The notes beneath the pieces were generated by a model. The model did not search any database and was not told the origin of the DNA. It saw only the letters and a program-made list of their open reading frames with translations. 27,095 bases of DNA from an uncultured Thermomicrobiales bacterium. GTDB taxonomy: Bacteria; Chloroflexota; Chloroflexia; Thermomicrobiales; UBA6265. Made by a program: the position numbers and the translations under genes. Below, piece after piece: positions 7,259-15,620 of this stretch. Position 1 is the stretch's first letter. The number at the start of each line of letters is the position of its first letter. The stretch spans positions 1 through 27,095 of the forward strand of contig CADCWI010000065.1 in NCBI GenBank assembly GCA_902806355.1. The letters run 5' to 3'.

Positions 7259-8911
7259 TTACTGGATGATGCCAAGCTCTTTGGCGCGCTCCTCAGCCTG
7301 GGCAGTCCATTCGGCGAGGCCGATCGCGTTCAGCGTCTCGACGTAGGTGTTCCACTCCTCGAACGACCGTTGTCCGGTCATGAACGCGTATTCAGTTTCC
7401 GCCTGCGTACGGATGAAGTCGGCGTAGGTCGAGGCGGGAGCCGGCGGCATCGCTGCCCACTGCGTCGTGTCGCTGATCGGGTACGCGCCGCTACGTTCGA
7501 GAATACTGAAGACATCGATGGTGTCACCATCGTCATACGAATGCACTGATTCGTACCGGGCGACAAGCTCCTCGGAGGAGCCGACCAGCGCCCAGCCGGT
7601 CAGTTGGCGATACGGGAGGGCCGCCACTTCCTTGATCTGGAGAATCTGGCCTTCCGCGTCTCGCTCCCAGCCCTGCCCTTCTTCACCGTGCGCGGTGGAG
7701 AGGTAACCAGGTCCGTTGATCCACTCCAGCAGCCGGGCCACGGCTTCGCCACGCCCCTCATCGACCGCCCGTTGTGACATTCCGTACTGCATGCCCGCGT
7801 TCGACCGCTCCCCGGCCATGGAAAGCCCGTTCGGGCCAACCGGAGGATCGATCGGCACGTATCTCCCGGTGGGATTCGCGCCCTTGAACTCGGAGTAGCC
7901 CTGGATGCAGAACAGTGCGCACCAGTCCTCGAACAGGATCCCGATCCGTCCCGCCTTCCACTTCGCCCACGCATCGAGCGATTCCTGGCTTACCCAGTCT
8001 GGATCCATCACACCGGCCGCTTGGACCTGACTGACGAATTCAAGGTACTGCCGGTGCTCTTCGGTCACGGCCCGGTTCACGAGGGTGCCGTCCTCCGCGA
8101 CCGTCCATGGTGCCGAGTCGCCGAACGCGCCCTGGAAGGCGCCTCCGGAAGTGCCGCCACCCAAGCCGGTGAGAAAGCCCTCGAAGTTGACGGAACCGGT
8201 GAACCCGTAGGTATCGGCGGCGCCGTTGCCATCGGGATCCTGCGTCGTGAACGCCTGCGCCACGGCCAGGAACTCGTCGGTCGTCTTTGGCACTTCCAGG
8301 CCGAGGTTGTCCAGCCAGTCCTGCCGGATCGCAATCACGCCCTTGTACGGATCCGCATTCCTGGTGACCAGGCTGTACTGCTTGCCGTCGAAGGTGCCGA
8401 TCGGTGCTAATTCCTCGACATCCCTGTCACGGACGTAGGTTGGCATGAACTCGCGGAATGGCGTCCAATCGGCGGCCAACCCTTGCTGCACGAGCAGCGA
8501 GGTCGTCGACAAGTCGGTCGTGAACACGTCGGGAAGATCGTTGGCGGCGGCTCGCGTTCGCAACGTTGGCGTGTACTGCGATGCGTCCGTGATCCAGGTG
8601 ATCTGAACGTCGATGTTCAGCTCGTCGCGGACGCGCTGCAGCCATGGCCAGTCTTCTGGCGGCGGTCCGGCTTCCTGTGACCGCACACTTGACATCAGGG
8701 TGATCGTCTGGGTCTCCTCGAACCGGAACGGCGTGTAGCCGGTTCCAACCGGAGTTGCATTCGGTGTGGCGCCCGGGGTTGCACCTGGAGTCGCTCCTGG
8801 TGTTGCCCCCTGCGCGGCGACATTAGCGAGAGACGACGTCAGCAGGACGAGGATGGCCAGCATGAATGTCAGTGGTCTGTGCCTGGAACCGGGTGTCATC
8901 GACTTGCCCAT
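7259..8911 (-). CDS. Extracellular solute-binding protein family 1 (LplA/YtcQ-like) of a sugar ABC importer
   Basis: A 550-residue exported binding protein. The signal peptide has the positive n-region MGKSMTPGSRHR, the hydrophobic core LTFMLAILVLLTSSLANV and a likely cleavage after AAQ (near 33). No lipobox cysteine is seen. Four GATP units and one NATP form a flexible linker before the mature domain. The mature part is typical of the long (500+) family 1 proteins that serve LplB/LplC-type permeases: DLPDVFTTDLS, the Ca-site-like DPDGNGAADTYGF, and ending near ERAKELGIIQ. The start at 8911 has AAGGGAG 5 nt upstream; the longer open frame to 9037 lacks a signal peptide at its N-terminus. The gene follows the two permease genes. 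Confidence 0.9.
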   Translation of the reverse strand: MGKSMTPGSRHRPLTFMLAILVLLTSSLANVAAQGATPGATPGATPGATPNATPVGTGYTPFRFEETQTITLMSSVRSQEAGPPPEDWPWLQRVRDELNIDVQITWITDASQYTPTLRTRAAANDLPDVFTTDLSTTSLLVQQGLAADWTPFREFMPTYVRDRDVEELAPIGTFDGKQYSLVTRNADPYKGVIAIRQDWLDNLGLEVPKTTDEFLAVAQAFTTQDPDGNGAADTYGFTGSVNFEGFLTGLGGGTSGGAFQGAFGDSAPWTVAEDGTLVNRAVTEEHRQYLEFVSQVQAAGVMDPDWVSQESLDAWAKWKAGRIGILFEDWCALFCIQGYSEFKGANPTGRYVPIDPPVGPNGLSMAGERSNAGMQYGMSQRAVDEGRGEAVARLLEWINGPGYLSTAHGEEGQGWERDAEGQILQIKEVAALPYRQLTGWALVGSSEELVARYESVHSYDDGDTIDVFSILERSGAYPISDTTQWAAMPPAPASTYADFIRTQAETEYAFMTGQRSFEEWNTYVETLNAIGLAEWTAQAEERAKELGIIQ

Positions 8912-9100
8912 AGGAACTCCCTTGCGTGACTGGATCAACTTCGGAACTTCCGTCCATTCGGACACTGGATGGCGGGATAGGCGGTTCCTCCTAATGTGGC
9001 CCTCGACACTTACGGGCAGCAGACGCGGTGGATTCAACCGTGTGATATCGCTGGTGACATGGGTTCGGACCCAGCGGGGACGAGGACTGTGCCCACCTCG
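8912..9100 (-). other. 189-bp intra-operon gap with a hairpin
   Basis: This gap lies between the second permease and the binding-protein gene and holds no convincing gene. GACGAGG (9079-9085) and CCTCGTC (9096-9102) form a 7-bp stem overlapping the permease stop codon. TGGGT-TCGG-ACCCA (9060-9073) forms a small tetraloop hairpin. No T-run and no copy of the GATATAT operator are seen. A promoter of its own for the binding protein is possible but not evident. Confidence 0.4.
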
Positions 9101-9976
9101 TCATCCCTTGATCGAGCCCAGGAGCACTCCCTTGGTGAAATGGCGTTGCAGGAAGGGGTAGACCAGCAGCATCGGCACAAGGGCGATGATCACCGCGGCA
9201 GCCCGGAGCGACTGGGTGGGCACGATCGCCCGGACGTTGATGTCGACGAACTCGTTCATGTTCCCGGAGGAGAGCAGCTCTCGAAGGACGATCTGCAGTG
9301 GCTGCTTCTCCGAGCTTTGGATGTAGAGGATGGCATTGAAGAACTCGTTCCAGTGCGCGACGGCGTAGAACAGTCCGATCGTCGCCAGGATCGGCTTGGA
9401 CAATGGAAGGACGATTTGCCGGAACACCTGCCAGTCGGATGCACCATCGATCCTGGCCGCGTCACGCAGCTCTGGCGGAAGGCCTTCGAAGAACGCCTTC
9501 ATCACCAACAGGTTCCAGGCGCTGACGAGCCCGGGAAGAATCAGTGCCCAGTAGCTGTCCATCAGCCCCAAATCCTTGACGAGCAGGTAAGTGGGAATCA
9601 GGCCGCCGCTGAACAGCAGCGTGAACAGAACGGCGATCAGGATCGGAGTGCGAAGCCGGAAGTGGGGCAGCGATAACGGATAGGCCATCATCGTCGTCAC
9701 GAGCAGGTTCAGCGTGGTGCCGACGACGGTGACCCCGATCGAGACCAAGAACGAGCGCGGGAGCCGCTCCGACGTCAGCAACTGCTCGTACCCCGCGAGC
9801 GTCATCTTCTCTACTGGCGGAAAGAACGCTCCCCATGTGCTTGACCACACTTCGAGCGGGGTAATCGACATCACAATCACGTACCAGAACGGGACGATCA
9901 CGGTCAGGGCGAACAGCGCGAGGATGACGATGATCACCGCGTCGAACAGCCGCTCACCCTTGGAATACGTCAACAT
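9101..9976 (-). CDS. Sugar ABC transporter permease, LplC/YtcP type
   Basis: A 291-residue inner-membrane protein with six predicted transmembrane segments, of the carbohydrate uptake family 1 (CUT1) permeases. The EAA loop that contacts the ATPase reads ELRDAARIDGASDWQVFRQIVLPLSKP (about 182-208). Start and end (GERLFDAVIIVILALFALTVIVPFWYVI; HFTKGVLLGSIKG) are characteristic of the LplC/YtcP branch, which pairs with LplB/YteP and a long binding protein. In Bacillus, YteP/YtcP/YtcQ relatives import pectic (rhamnogalacturonan) oligosaccharides, a useful hint but not proof of substrate here. No ATPase gene is in this cluster, so an MsmX-like shared ATPase elsewhere is expected. GAGGGG lies about 9 nt before the ATG. 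Confidence 0.93.
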   Translation of the reverse strand: MLTYSKGERLFDAVIIVILALFALTVIVPFWYVIVMSITPLEVWSSTWGAFFPPVEKMTLAGYEQLLTSERLPRSFLVSIGVTVVGTTLNLLVTTMMAYPLSLPHFRLRTPILIAVLFTLLFSGGLIPTYLLVKDLGLMDSYWALILPGLVSAWNLLVMKAFFEGLPPELRDAARIDGASDWQVFRQIVLPLSKPILATIGLFYAVAHWNEFFNAILYIQSSEKQPLQIVLRELLSSGNMNEFVDINVRAIVPTQSLRAAAVIIALVPMLLVYPFLQRHFTKGVLLGSIKG

Positions 9977-10036
9977 GTGCCTTGTCCCCTCATGGCAACG
10001 TTCACCATCCGTCGTTGGCCCGGTGACTTCCGGTCG

Positions 10037-11026
10037 TCACCAGATGATCCCCTTGCCCGTGGTCCGGCGGGCGAGCCAGTTGCAGAACACGATCAGGATC
10101 ATCCCAATGACGCTCTTGAACAGCCCGACGGCTGCGCCGGTGGAGTACTGGAAGCCCGTGGTCAACTGCCGGTAGACCCAGGTATCGATGATGTCGCCGA
10201 CGCTGTAGACGGCGGGGTTGTACATGATGAAGACCTGTTCGAAGCCGGCGCTGAGCAGGTTCCCCAGATTTAGCAGCGAGACCAGCATCACGACCGGCAG
10301 GATTCCGGGCAGGCTGATATCCCAGATTCGTCGCAACCGGCTGGCTCCGTCGACGCTGGCGGCTTCATAGAGCTCGTTGGAGATGCTGGCGAGGGCGGCG
10401 AGGTAGATGATCGCGCTCCAGCCCACCTCCTTCCACATGCCAGAGCCGACCAGGACGGTCCGAAACCAGTCAGGGTCGGCAAGGAAATTGATCGGCGATC
10501 CCCCGGCCGCGACGATCGGCCTGTTGATAAGACCGCCGGACGGGGCCAGCAACACCTGAACAATGCCGAAGACGATCACCCAGGAAAGGAAATGCGGGAG
10601 ATATGTCACGGTCTGGACGCTCTGCTTGAACCACCCGATCCGCACTTCATTGAGCATCAGCGCCAGCGCGATTCCAACCGGGATACCGAATGCGAAGCGG
10701 TAGACGCTGATCAGGAGCGTATTCTGGAGAATGCTCGAAAAATATGTGCTGTTGAATACGTCGCGGAAGTGCTGCAGCCCAACCCACGGGCTTCCGAGAA
10801 TGCCATCCAGTACACGATAATCCTTGAAGGCGATGATCGCGCCATACATCGGGTAATAACGAAAGACCAGGAAGTAGAGCACGCCGGGCAGGATCATCAG
10901 GTAGAGGACGCGCTGGCTGCGCAGATCCTGCATGACGCGCTGGCGCCTGGTCACCGTTGCCCTTCGCGGCAAGACTCCCGGAAGTGCCCCGACATCTACG
11001 CCCGTGGACTGCGATTGCGTTGCCAT
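10037..11026 (-). CDS. Sugar ABC transporter permease, LplB/YteP type
   Basis: A 329-residue CUT1 permease with six predicted membrane spans and a basic cytoplasmic N-terminus. Characteristic stretches are MILPGVLYFLVFRYYPMYG, the EAA loop ELYEAASVDGASRLRRIWDISLPGILP, and the end VFCNWLARRTTGKGIIW. It is the partner of the LplC-type gene 60 bp downstream. The frame is open to an ATG at 11053, but ATG 11026 is preferred because GGAAGGA lies 5 nt upstream and nothing comparable precedes 11053. It is the first gene of the minus-strand operon, with site B and a TTGACA element about 115-145 bp upstream. Confidence 0.93.
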   Translation of the reverse strand: MATQSQSTGVDVGALPGVLPRRATVTRRQRVMQDLRSQRVLYLMILPGVLYFLVFRYYPMYGAIIAFKDYRVLDGILGSPWVGLQHFRDVFNSTYFSSILQNTLLISVYRFAFGIPVGIALALMLNEVRIGWFKQSVQTVTYLPHFLSWVIVFGIVQVLLAPSGGLINRPIVAAGGSPINFLADPDWFRTVLVGSGMWKEVGWSAIIYLAALASISNELYEAASVDGASRLRRIWDISLPGILPVVMLVSLLNLGNLLSAGFEQVFIMYNPAVYSVGDIIDTWVYRQLTTGFQYSTGAAVGLFKSVIGMILIVFCNWLARRTTGKGIIW

Positions 11027-11139
11027 CACGTTCCTTCCCGTGAGGGACTCCATGAGTCACCGGGCGCACCCACGACTGCCTCACGCAGGCCAGTTTCGTG
11101 TCTCTGTCTTGCTGATGTGTTTTTCGTCGCGCGTTGAGA

Positions 11140-11154
11140 GATATATAGTATACG
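11140..11154. promoter_or_regulatory. Candidate GntR operator, site B (divergent promoter)
   Basis: GATATATAGTATACG lies in the 222-bp gap between the divergent LplB-type permease and DUF2264 genes. It shares 12 of 15 positions with site A and 11 of 15 with site C, including the full ATATAT half. Its position could control both directions. The identity of the bound regulator is inferred. Confidence 0.55.
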
Positions 11155-11172
11155 AACAGTGACGCGTGTCAA
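11144..11172 (-). promoter_or_regulatory. Likely promoter of the Lpl-type transporter operon
   Basis: A perfect TTGACA lies on the minus strand at 11172-11167. At 17 nt the hexamer is ACTATA (11149-11144), and TACTAT and TATACT occur at slightly shorter spacings within operator site B. The arrangement (TTGACA before an operator that covers the -10 region) matches that at the GntR gene. Confidence 0.5.
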
Positions 11173-11248
11173 GCGTTCATACATGGCTCCATGGCAGAAG
11201 ACCAAAACTACCGTGGGGTTCCGATTCACGGAGAGAGCGATTCCCAAC

Positions 11249-13138
11249 ATGCTCCCGTTCACCATGGATGAGGCCCAGGCGCTCTGGGCGCGCCTTGTCG
11301 CTGGTTGGGTCGACCATCTCGACCCGACCGGCGCCCGCACCCTGCTCGATGGCGTCCCCAATCGCCACGATGCCGGCGGCTCCTACGAAGGCGTCACCCG
11401 CATGCTGTGGGGGCTCGGCGGCTGGCTATCGCGGCCCGACCGCGAGACCCGCGTGGAATGGCGCGGCCGGAGCTACGACATCGCGACATTGACCCGGCAG
11501 GCACTCTTGAACGGAACGAATCCGGCATCATCGGGATACTGGGGAGTCCCGCCTGATCCAGATCCGTCCAGCAAGTCCGACCAGCGGACGGTCGAGAGCG
11601 GACAAGTCGCGTTCGCGCTCTGGCAGAGCCGGTCCCACATCTGGGACACCCTCGATGACTCGGAGCGCGCCCAGATCACCGCCTGGCTCGACGCCTGCGG
11701 TCGGCGTCCCTCCACATGGCGCAACAACTGGGCGCTGTTCTGGGCGCTCAATCACGCGAGCCGGAAGGCGCTCGGCGCGCCACACGACCAGTCGATCATT
11801 GATGATGTCCTCATCTGGCTTGACGATGCCTACTGCGGCGACGGCTGGTACGACGACGGCCCGACCCGTGGGGTCAACCACTTCGACGACTACACGCTCT
11901 GGGTTTTCACCTCGCATGTGCTCGCCTGGGCGCAGGTCGATGGGGCGACGACACCCGTTCGGCGCGATGAGCTGCTCGGTCGCATCCGGCAGTTGATGGC
12001 TCACGTTCCGTACTTTTTCGCCGACGATGGACGGTACCCGGAATACGGTCGGAGCCTCTCCTACAAGTTCGCACGCCTCGGCGCCCCGATCGGGGCTCAT
12101 CACGCCGGTGCCTGGCCCCACCCGCCCGGAGTGTTGCGCCGGATTGTCGGACGCCACATTCGCTGGTACGTCGATTCTGGAGCGGTCCGTGCCGACGGCA
12201 CGTTGCGTCAGGAGCTTTCCTTTGGTGGTAGCCCGGACATCCGGGAACCCTATGTCGCGACTGGATCGGCCTACTGGGCGATGCAGGCGTTCGGCGCACT
12301 GTGGACACTTGCCGACGACGATCCGTTCTGGACGGATGACGAACTCCCGCTGCCCGTCGAGCACGGTGACTTCACGCGCGTGCTCCGCGAACCGGGCTGG
12401 GTCCTTGTTGGCTCAGCGTCCACGGGCGGCGTGCAGCGCTTCTCGTCCTTGAGTTCGCACACTCCCGCCAAGTACGGCAAGTTCGCTTACGCAACGCATG
12501 CACCGTTCAATGCCGGCCTCACCGGAGGGACGCCATCACCGGACAGCATGCTGTGCCTGATCAGTGGCGACCACATTGGCCATCGGAATCGCACGCTCGA
12601 GGCGATGGTGGGCAAACCGGGCTGGTTGCGGTTCCGGCACGAGCAGACGCTGGGAGACCACAGCCACCTGATCGAGACCGTGATCGTCACGCACGGTGAC
12701 ACTCACCTGCGTGCGCACCGGGTCGAACTCGCGGCAGGGGCACCACCGGTTCAAGCGGTCGAAGGCGGGTTTCCGCTCGGCTTTCACCCGGGTGCCATCC
12801 CTATTGTCTCCGCGTCCACGACGTCCCTGTGCTCGTCCGCCACGGAGGGCCAGCTGACAAGCTCCATCACCGGAATCGAAGGATACGATCGGCCCCGGCT
12901 GCCTAACCCGTGGATGGGCGACCAGACGCTCAACAGCGTGTTCGGCCGCTATGTGCTGCCGCTGCTCGAGATCGATCAGGTCACGGATCGACACGAGCTG
13001 GCCTGCGTCGTCTTCCTGGGAGCACTTGATGAGGAGGCACCCTCCACGCCCGTTGTGCGCTGGCTGGAGGACGGGACGGTGTCGGTGCACTGGGACACAG
13101 CGGAAGCACCCGTCGTGGTCGGCCCCCTACCGTCGTGA
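11249..13138 (+). CDS. DUF2264 domain protein (putative alpha/alpha-toroid glycan-active enzyme)
   Basis: A 629-residue protein matching DUF2264 across most of its length. Family blocks are GGSYEGVTRMLWGLGGWL (43-60), SGYWGVPPD (95-103), NNWALFWALNHASRKALG (159-176), DGWYDDG (198-204), then FADDGRYPEYGRSLSYKFA (257-275). The N-terminal half is an all-helical toroid, followed by a beta-rich C-terminal domain, an architecture shared with polysaccharide lyases and unsaturated-uronyl hydrolases. No signal peptide is seen, so it likely acts on imported oligosaccharides. The frame opens with GTG at 11159, directly after operator site B. ATG 11249 is preferred because GGAGAGAG precedes it and the family match begins there. 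Its reaction is not established; a role in degrading a uronate-containing glycan is inferred. Confidence 0.85.
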   Translation: MLPFTMDEAQALWARLVAGWVDHLDPTGARTLLDGVPNRHDAGGSYEGVTRMLWGLGGWLSRPDRETRVEWRGRSYDIATLTRQALLNGTNPASSGYWGVPPDPDPSSKSDQRTVESGQVAFALWQSRSHIWDTLDDSERAQITAWLDACGRRPSTWRNNWALFWALNHASRKALGAPHDQSIIDDVLIWLDDAYCGDGWYDDGPTRGVNHFDDYTLWVFTSHVLAWAQVDGATTPVRRDELLGRIRQLMAHVPYFFADDGRYPEYGRSLSYKFARLGAPIGAHHAGAWPHPPGVLRRIVGRHIRWYVDSGAVRADGTLRQELSFGGSPDIREPYVATGSAYWAMQAFGALWTLADDDPFWTDDELPLPVEHGDFTRVLREPGWVLVGSASTGGVQRFSSLSSHTPAKYGKFAYATHAPFNAGLTGGTPSPDSMLCLISGDHIGHRNRTLEAMVGKPGWLRFRHEQTLGDHSHLIETVIVTHGDTHLRAHRVELAAGAPPVQAVEGGFPLGFHPGAIPIVSASTTSLCSSATEGQLTSSITGIEGYDRPRLPNPWMGDQTLNSVFGRYVLPLLEIDQVTDRHELACVVFLGALDEEAPSTPVVRWLEDGTVSVHWDTAEAPVVVGPLPS

Positions 13139-13451
13139 ATCCGGCAACGCTTCGCGAGCGACATGGACAAAACCGGTGGACATATATAATATAGCTAGGT
13201 CAACGTGTAATTCAGCGTTTTTCCGGCCGTATCGCCCAGGGGGTGCACGTCCGTCGGGGCCACCCTCCCAAGCAGTGTCAATTGCTGGGAGTCAGTGTGT
13301 CAGGCGGCACCCGTGCCACTCCGGGATGGAAGATACAGCGCACGCAGGAGGAACGAATCGGTCGAGCTGGCAGGCATCAACACATCCCCGGTGGTGGTGG
13401 TCAGGAACTCAAGGTCCACACGCCGCTTTCAATGAGAAGGAGTTGAACCCG
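13139..13451 (+). promoter_or_regulatory. Intergenic region upstream of the family 5 binding-protein gene
   Basis: 313 bp without a credible gene. TATAAT (13185-13190), overlapping operator site C, with TGGACA at 13164-13169 (15-nt spacing; TAATAT at 17 nt is the alternative) is the best promoter. A bulged 8-bp hairpin (13266-13290, TCCCAAGCA/TGCTGGGA) lies in the presumed leader. AAGGAG occurs 9 nt before the next start codon. The leader is long (about 250 nt), leaving room for RNA regulation, but no known riboswitch was recognised. Confidence 0.45.
13181..13195. promoter_or_regulatory. Candidate GntR operator, site C
   Basis: CATATATAATATAGC shares 12 of 15 positions with site A and 11 of 15 with site B. 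It covers a TATAAT hexamer that would drive the family 5 binding-protein and Dpp-type transporter genes. An AT-only run this long is striking against the GC-rich surroundings. Confidence 0.52.
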
Positions 13452-15437
13452 ATGCGTCGATATACCGAAAACAAGCCGTCGCAGGGAGTCCCACTGAGCC
13501 GTCGTGATTTCGCAGCGCTCGCCGGTGGTGCCGGCGCCGCATTCGCGATGGGCTTCCCCGTTCGCGCGATGGCCCAAACACCTCCGGTCCAACTTCCTGC
13601 CCAATTCGCTGAGTCACCCCTCTTCGCCGAGCAGACGGCAAGTGGCGCACTCCCTCCCGTCCGAGAACGGCTTCCCCTCAATCCGATGATCGTCACGCCG
13701 ACCGAACAGGTCGGAAAATACGGCGGCTCGTGGCGGACTGCGATCGTTGGTGGGGGCGATTTCGCCTGGCTGGTTCGTACCGTTGCCTACGACTATCTGG
13801 TGCGGTGGGATCCAGCTTGGGAAGCCGTCGTCCCGAACGTCGCCGAATCGTGGGAGACCAGTGCCGATGGGCGGACGTATACCTTCAAGCTGCGCGAGGG
13901 CCACAAGTGGTCGGACGGCCAGCCCTTCACCGTCGCGGACGTGATGTTCTACGGCGAGGATGTCTACCGCAACGAGGAACTGACCACCAGTCTCGGCACT
14001 AACCCGTGGACGATCGAGCAGGTCGACGACCTTCGCTTCGCCGTTACCTTCGAGCGCCCGGATGGCCTCTTTATCCAGAACCTGGCCACCCCGAATGGTG
14101 ACGACTGGACGGGCTACCCGAAGCACTATCTGCAGCAGTTCCACGCCAAGTACAACACCACCAATCTCGACCAGCTTGTGGCCGATGCCGGCACCGAAAC
14201 GTGGGCCCGACTTTTCCAGCAGATGGGAACGGCCATCCCCGGCACTTCTTCGGACGCCCGCTTCCAGAATCTGGAGCTGCCGACGCTGTACGGCTGGAGG
14301 CTCGTCGAGCCCTACGCCGAAGGGACACGGGTTCGGGTCGAGCGCAACCCGTACTACTTCAAGGTCGATCCCGAGGGCAACCAACTGCCCTACATCGACG
14401 AGGTGGTCTTCAACACGGTCCAGGACAACGAGGTGCTGTTGCTCCAGGCAACGAATGGCGAGCTCGATATGCACGCCCGGCATATCAACACGGATCCCAA
14501 CAAGTCCGTGCTGTCTCAGGCAGCAGCGGACGGTGGGTTCCGCCTGTTCGAAATGCTCCTGGCGTCGATGAACACCTGCATGATTGCCTTCAACATGACG
14601 AGCCAGGACCCGGCGCTGCAGCCGATCTTCGCCAACAAGGACTTCCGGGTCGGGCTGTCGCACGCGATTAACCGGCAGGAGATCATCGACGCGGTCTTCG
14701 TCGGCCAGGGCGAACCGTGGCAGGGTGCACCCCGACCGGAATCTGCCTACGTGAACGAGACGCTCGCCAAGCAGTTCACCGAGTATAGTGTTGACCTCGC
14801 CAACCAGCATCTCGACAAGGTTCTGCCGGACAAGGATGGGAGCGGGATGCGCCTTCGTCCAGACGGCCAGGCACTCGTCATCCGGGTAGACGTCACCTCC
14901 CTGGAGCCGACCTGGGTCGATCAGATGAACCTCGTCATCGGATATTGGCAGCAGGTAGGCGTCCAAGCCCAATTGCAACCGCAGGATCGTTCCCTTCTCT
15001 ACCAGCGCAAGGACGCCAACCAGCACGAATGTGTCGTCTGGGGCGGTGATGGCGGATTGAACGACGCCATCCTTGAGATGCGCTGGTACGCTCCGGTCAA
15101 CAACGAGTCTAATTACGGAATCGGCTGGTGGCAGTGGTTCGCCCAGCCCGCCAACCCGCTTGCAGCCGCGGTCGAGCCTCCCGCCGAGGTTCAGGAGCAG
15201 TTGAAGCTCGTCACACAGCTCCGTGAAACGGTCGATCCCGTGGCCCAGGGGGAGCTGTTCCAGCAGATCCTTGACATCGCCGCCGAGCAGTTCTATGCCA
15301 TCGGTATTGCTCTCCCTGGTCCCGGATACGGGATTGTCAAGACGAACTTCCGTAACCTAGTGGAGCCGATGCCGAATGCGTACCTCTACCCGCACCCAGG
15401 TCCATCCAATCCCGAGCAGTACTTCTTCGAGTCCTGA
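13452..15437 (+). CDS. Extracellular solute-binding protein family 5, Tat-exported (DppA/OppA-like)
   Basis: A 661-residue periplasmic-type binding protein for a Dpp/Opp-class ABC importer. The twin-arginine signal LSRRDFAALAGG (15-26) is followed by a hydrophobic stretch and AMAQ cleavage near 41. The family 5 core includes VPNVAESWETSADGRTYTFKLREGHKWSDGQPFTVADV (about 120-157) and NKDFRVGLSHAINRQEII. At over 600 residues it is longer than peptide-binding DppA (about 530) and resembles the subgroup that binds oligosaccharides in thermophiles. The open frame extends back to 12951, overlapping DUF2264, but the ATG at 13452 has AAGGAG 9 nt upstream and the signal peptide. Its permeases and ATPases follow at 17589-22041. 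A lyase and a DUF2264 neighbour favour a glycan ligand over peptides. Confidence 0.92.
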   Translation: MRRYTENKPSQGVPLSRRDFAALAGGAGAAFAMGFPVRAMAQTPPVQLPAQFAESPLFAEQTASGALPPVRERLPLNPMIVTPTEQVGKYGGSWRTAIVGGGDFAWLVRTVAYDYLVRWDPAWEAVVPNVAESWETSADGRTYTFKLREGHKWSDGQPFTVADVMFYGEDVYRNEELTTSLGTNPWTIEQVDDLRFAVTFERPDGLFIQNLATPNGDDWTGYPKHYLQQFHAKYNTTNLDQLVADAGTETWARLFQQMGTAIPGTSSDARFQNLELPTLYGWRLVEPYAEGTRVRVERNPYYFKVDPEGNQLPYIDEVVFNTVQDNEVLLLQATNGELDMHARHINTDPNKSVLSQAAADGGFRLFEMLLASMNTCMIAFNMTSQDPALQPIFANKDFRVGLSHAINRQEIIDAVFVGQGEPWQGAPRPESAYVNETLAKQFTEYSVDLANQHLDKVLPDKDGSGMRLRPDGQALVIRVDVTSLEPTWVDQMNLVIGYWQQVGVQAQLQPQDRSLLYQRKDANQHECVVWGGDGGLNDAILEMRWYAPVNNESNYGIGWWQWFAQPANPLAAAVEPPAEVQEQLKLVTQLRETVDPVAQGELFQQILDIAAEQFYAIGIALPGPGYGIVKTNFRNLVEPMPNAYLYPHPGPSNPEQYFFES

Positions 15438-15448
15438 TCGCTAGCACG

Positions 15449-15484
15449 AGAGAGCGGTTCCGCACGTTGGAGGAACCGCTCTCT
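15449..15484 (+). terminator. Perfect 13-bp hairpin after the family 5 binding-protein gene
   Basis: AGAGAGCGGTTCC (15449-15461) and GGAACCGCTCTCT (15472-15484) pair perfectly around a 10-nt loop, 11 bp after the stop codon. There is no T-run, so termination is probably partial. It may protect the binding-protein mRNA from 3' decay and reduce read-through into the lyase and transporter genes. Confidence 0.6.
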
Positions 15485-15575
15485 GTCCATGAAGAGTGGT
15501 GGATGGCCGAGTTCCCATGGAGCCGACGCCTGACTCATGTTCAAGGGGACCGTCGCTCCACATCTCGCAAGCCGA

Positions 15576-15590
15576 GATATATCGCGATGC
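15576..15590. promoter_or_regulatory. Weak operator-like half-site, site D
   Basis: GATATATCGCGATGC keeps the GATATAT half of sites A and B exactly but matches site A at only 8 of 15 positions overall. It lies 31 bp before the lyase start, in a short gap after a strong hairpin, so it may reset control of the lyase and permease genes. It is weak by itself. Confidence 0.28.
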
Positions 15591-15620
15591 CACGACCAAT
15601 TGCAGCGAGGCTCTAGCGGA

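Noticed and set aside
13266..13290. Hairpin as terminator of the DUF2264 gene
   Set aside because: The stem is bulged, there is no T-run, and it lies after the likely promoter at 13164-13190, so it is in the next gene's leader.
12951..13451. N-terminal extension of the family 5 binding protein to 828 residues
   Set aside because: It overlaps the DUF2264 gene and the promoter region; the Tat signal and AAGGAG define the start at 13452.
13458..13467. GATATACCG at the start of the family 5 binding-protein gene, identical to part of site A
   Set aside because: It lies inside codons for Arg-Tyr-Thr-Glu and lacks the ATATAT half, so chance is likely.
13614..15026. 470-codon minus-strand open frame over the family 5 binding protein
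   Set aside because: Antisense shadow; the plus-strand frame has a Tat signal, a ribosome site and clear family motifs.
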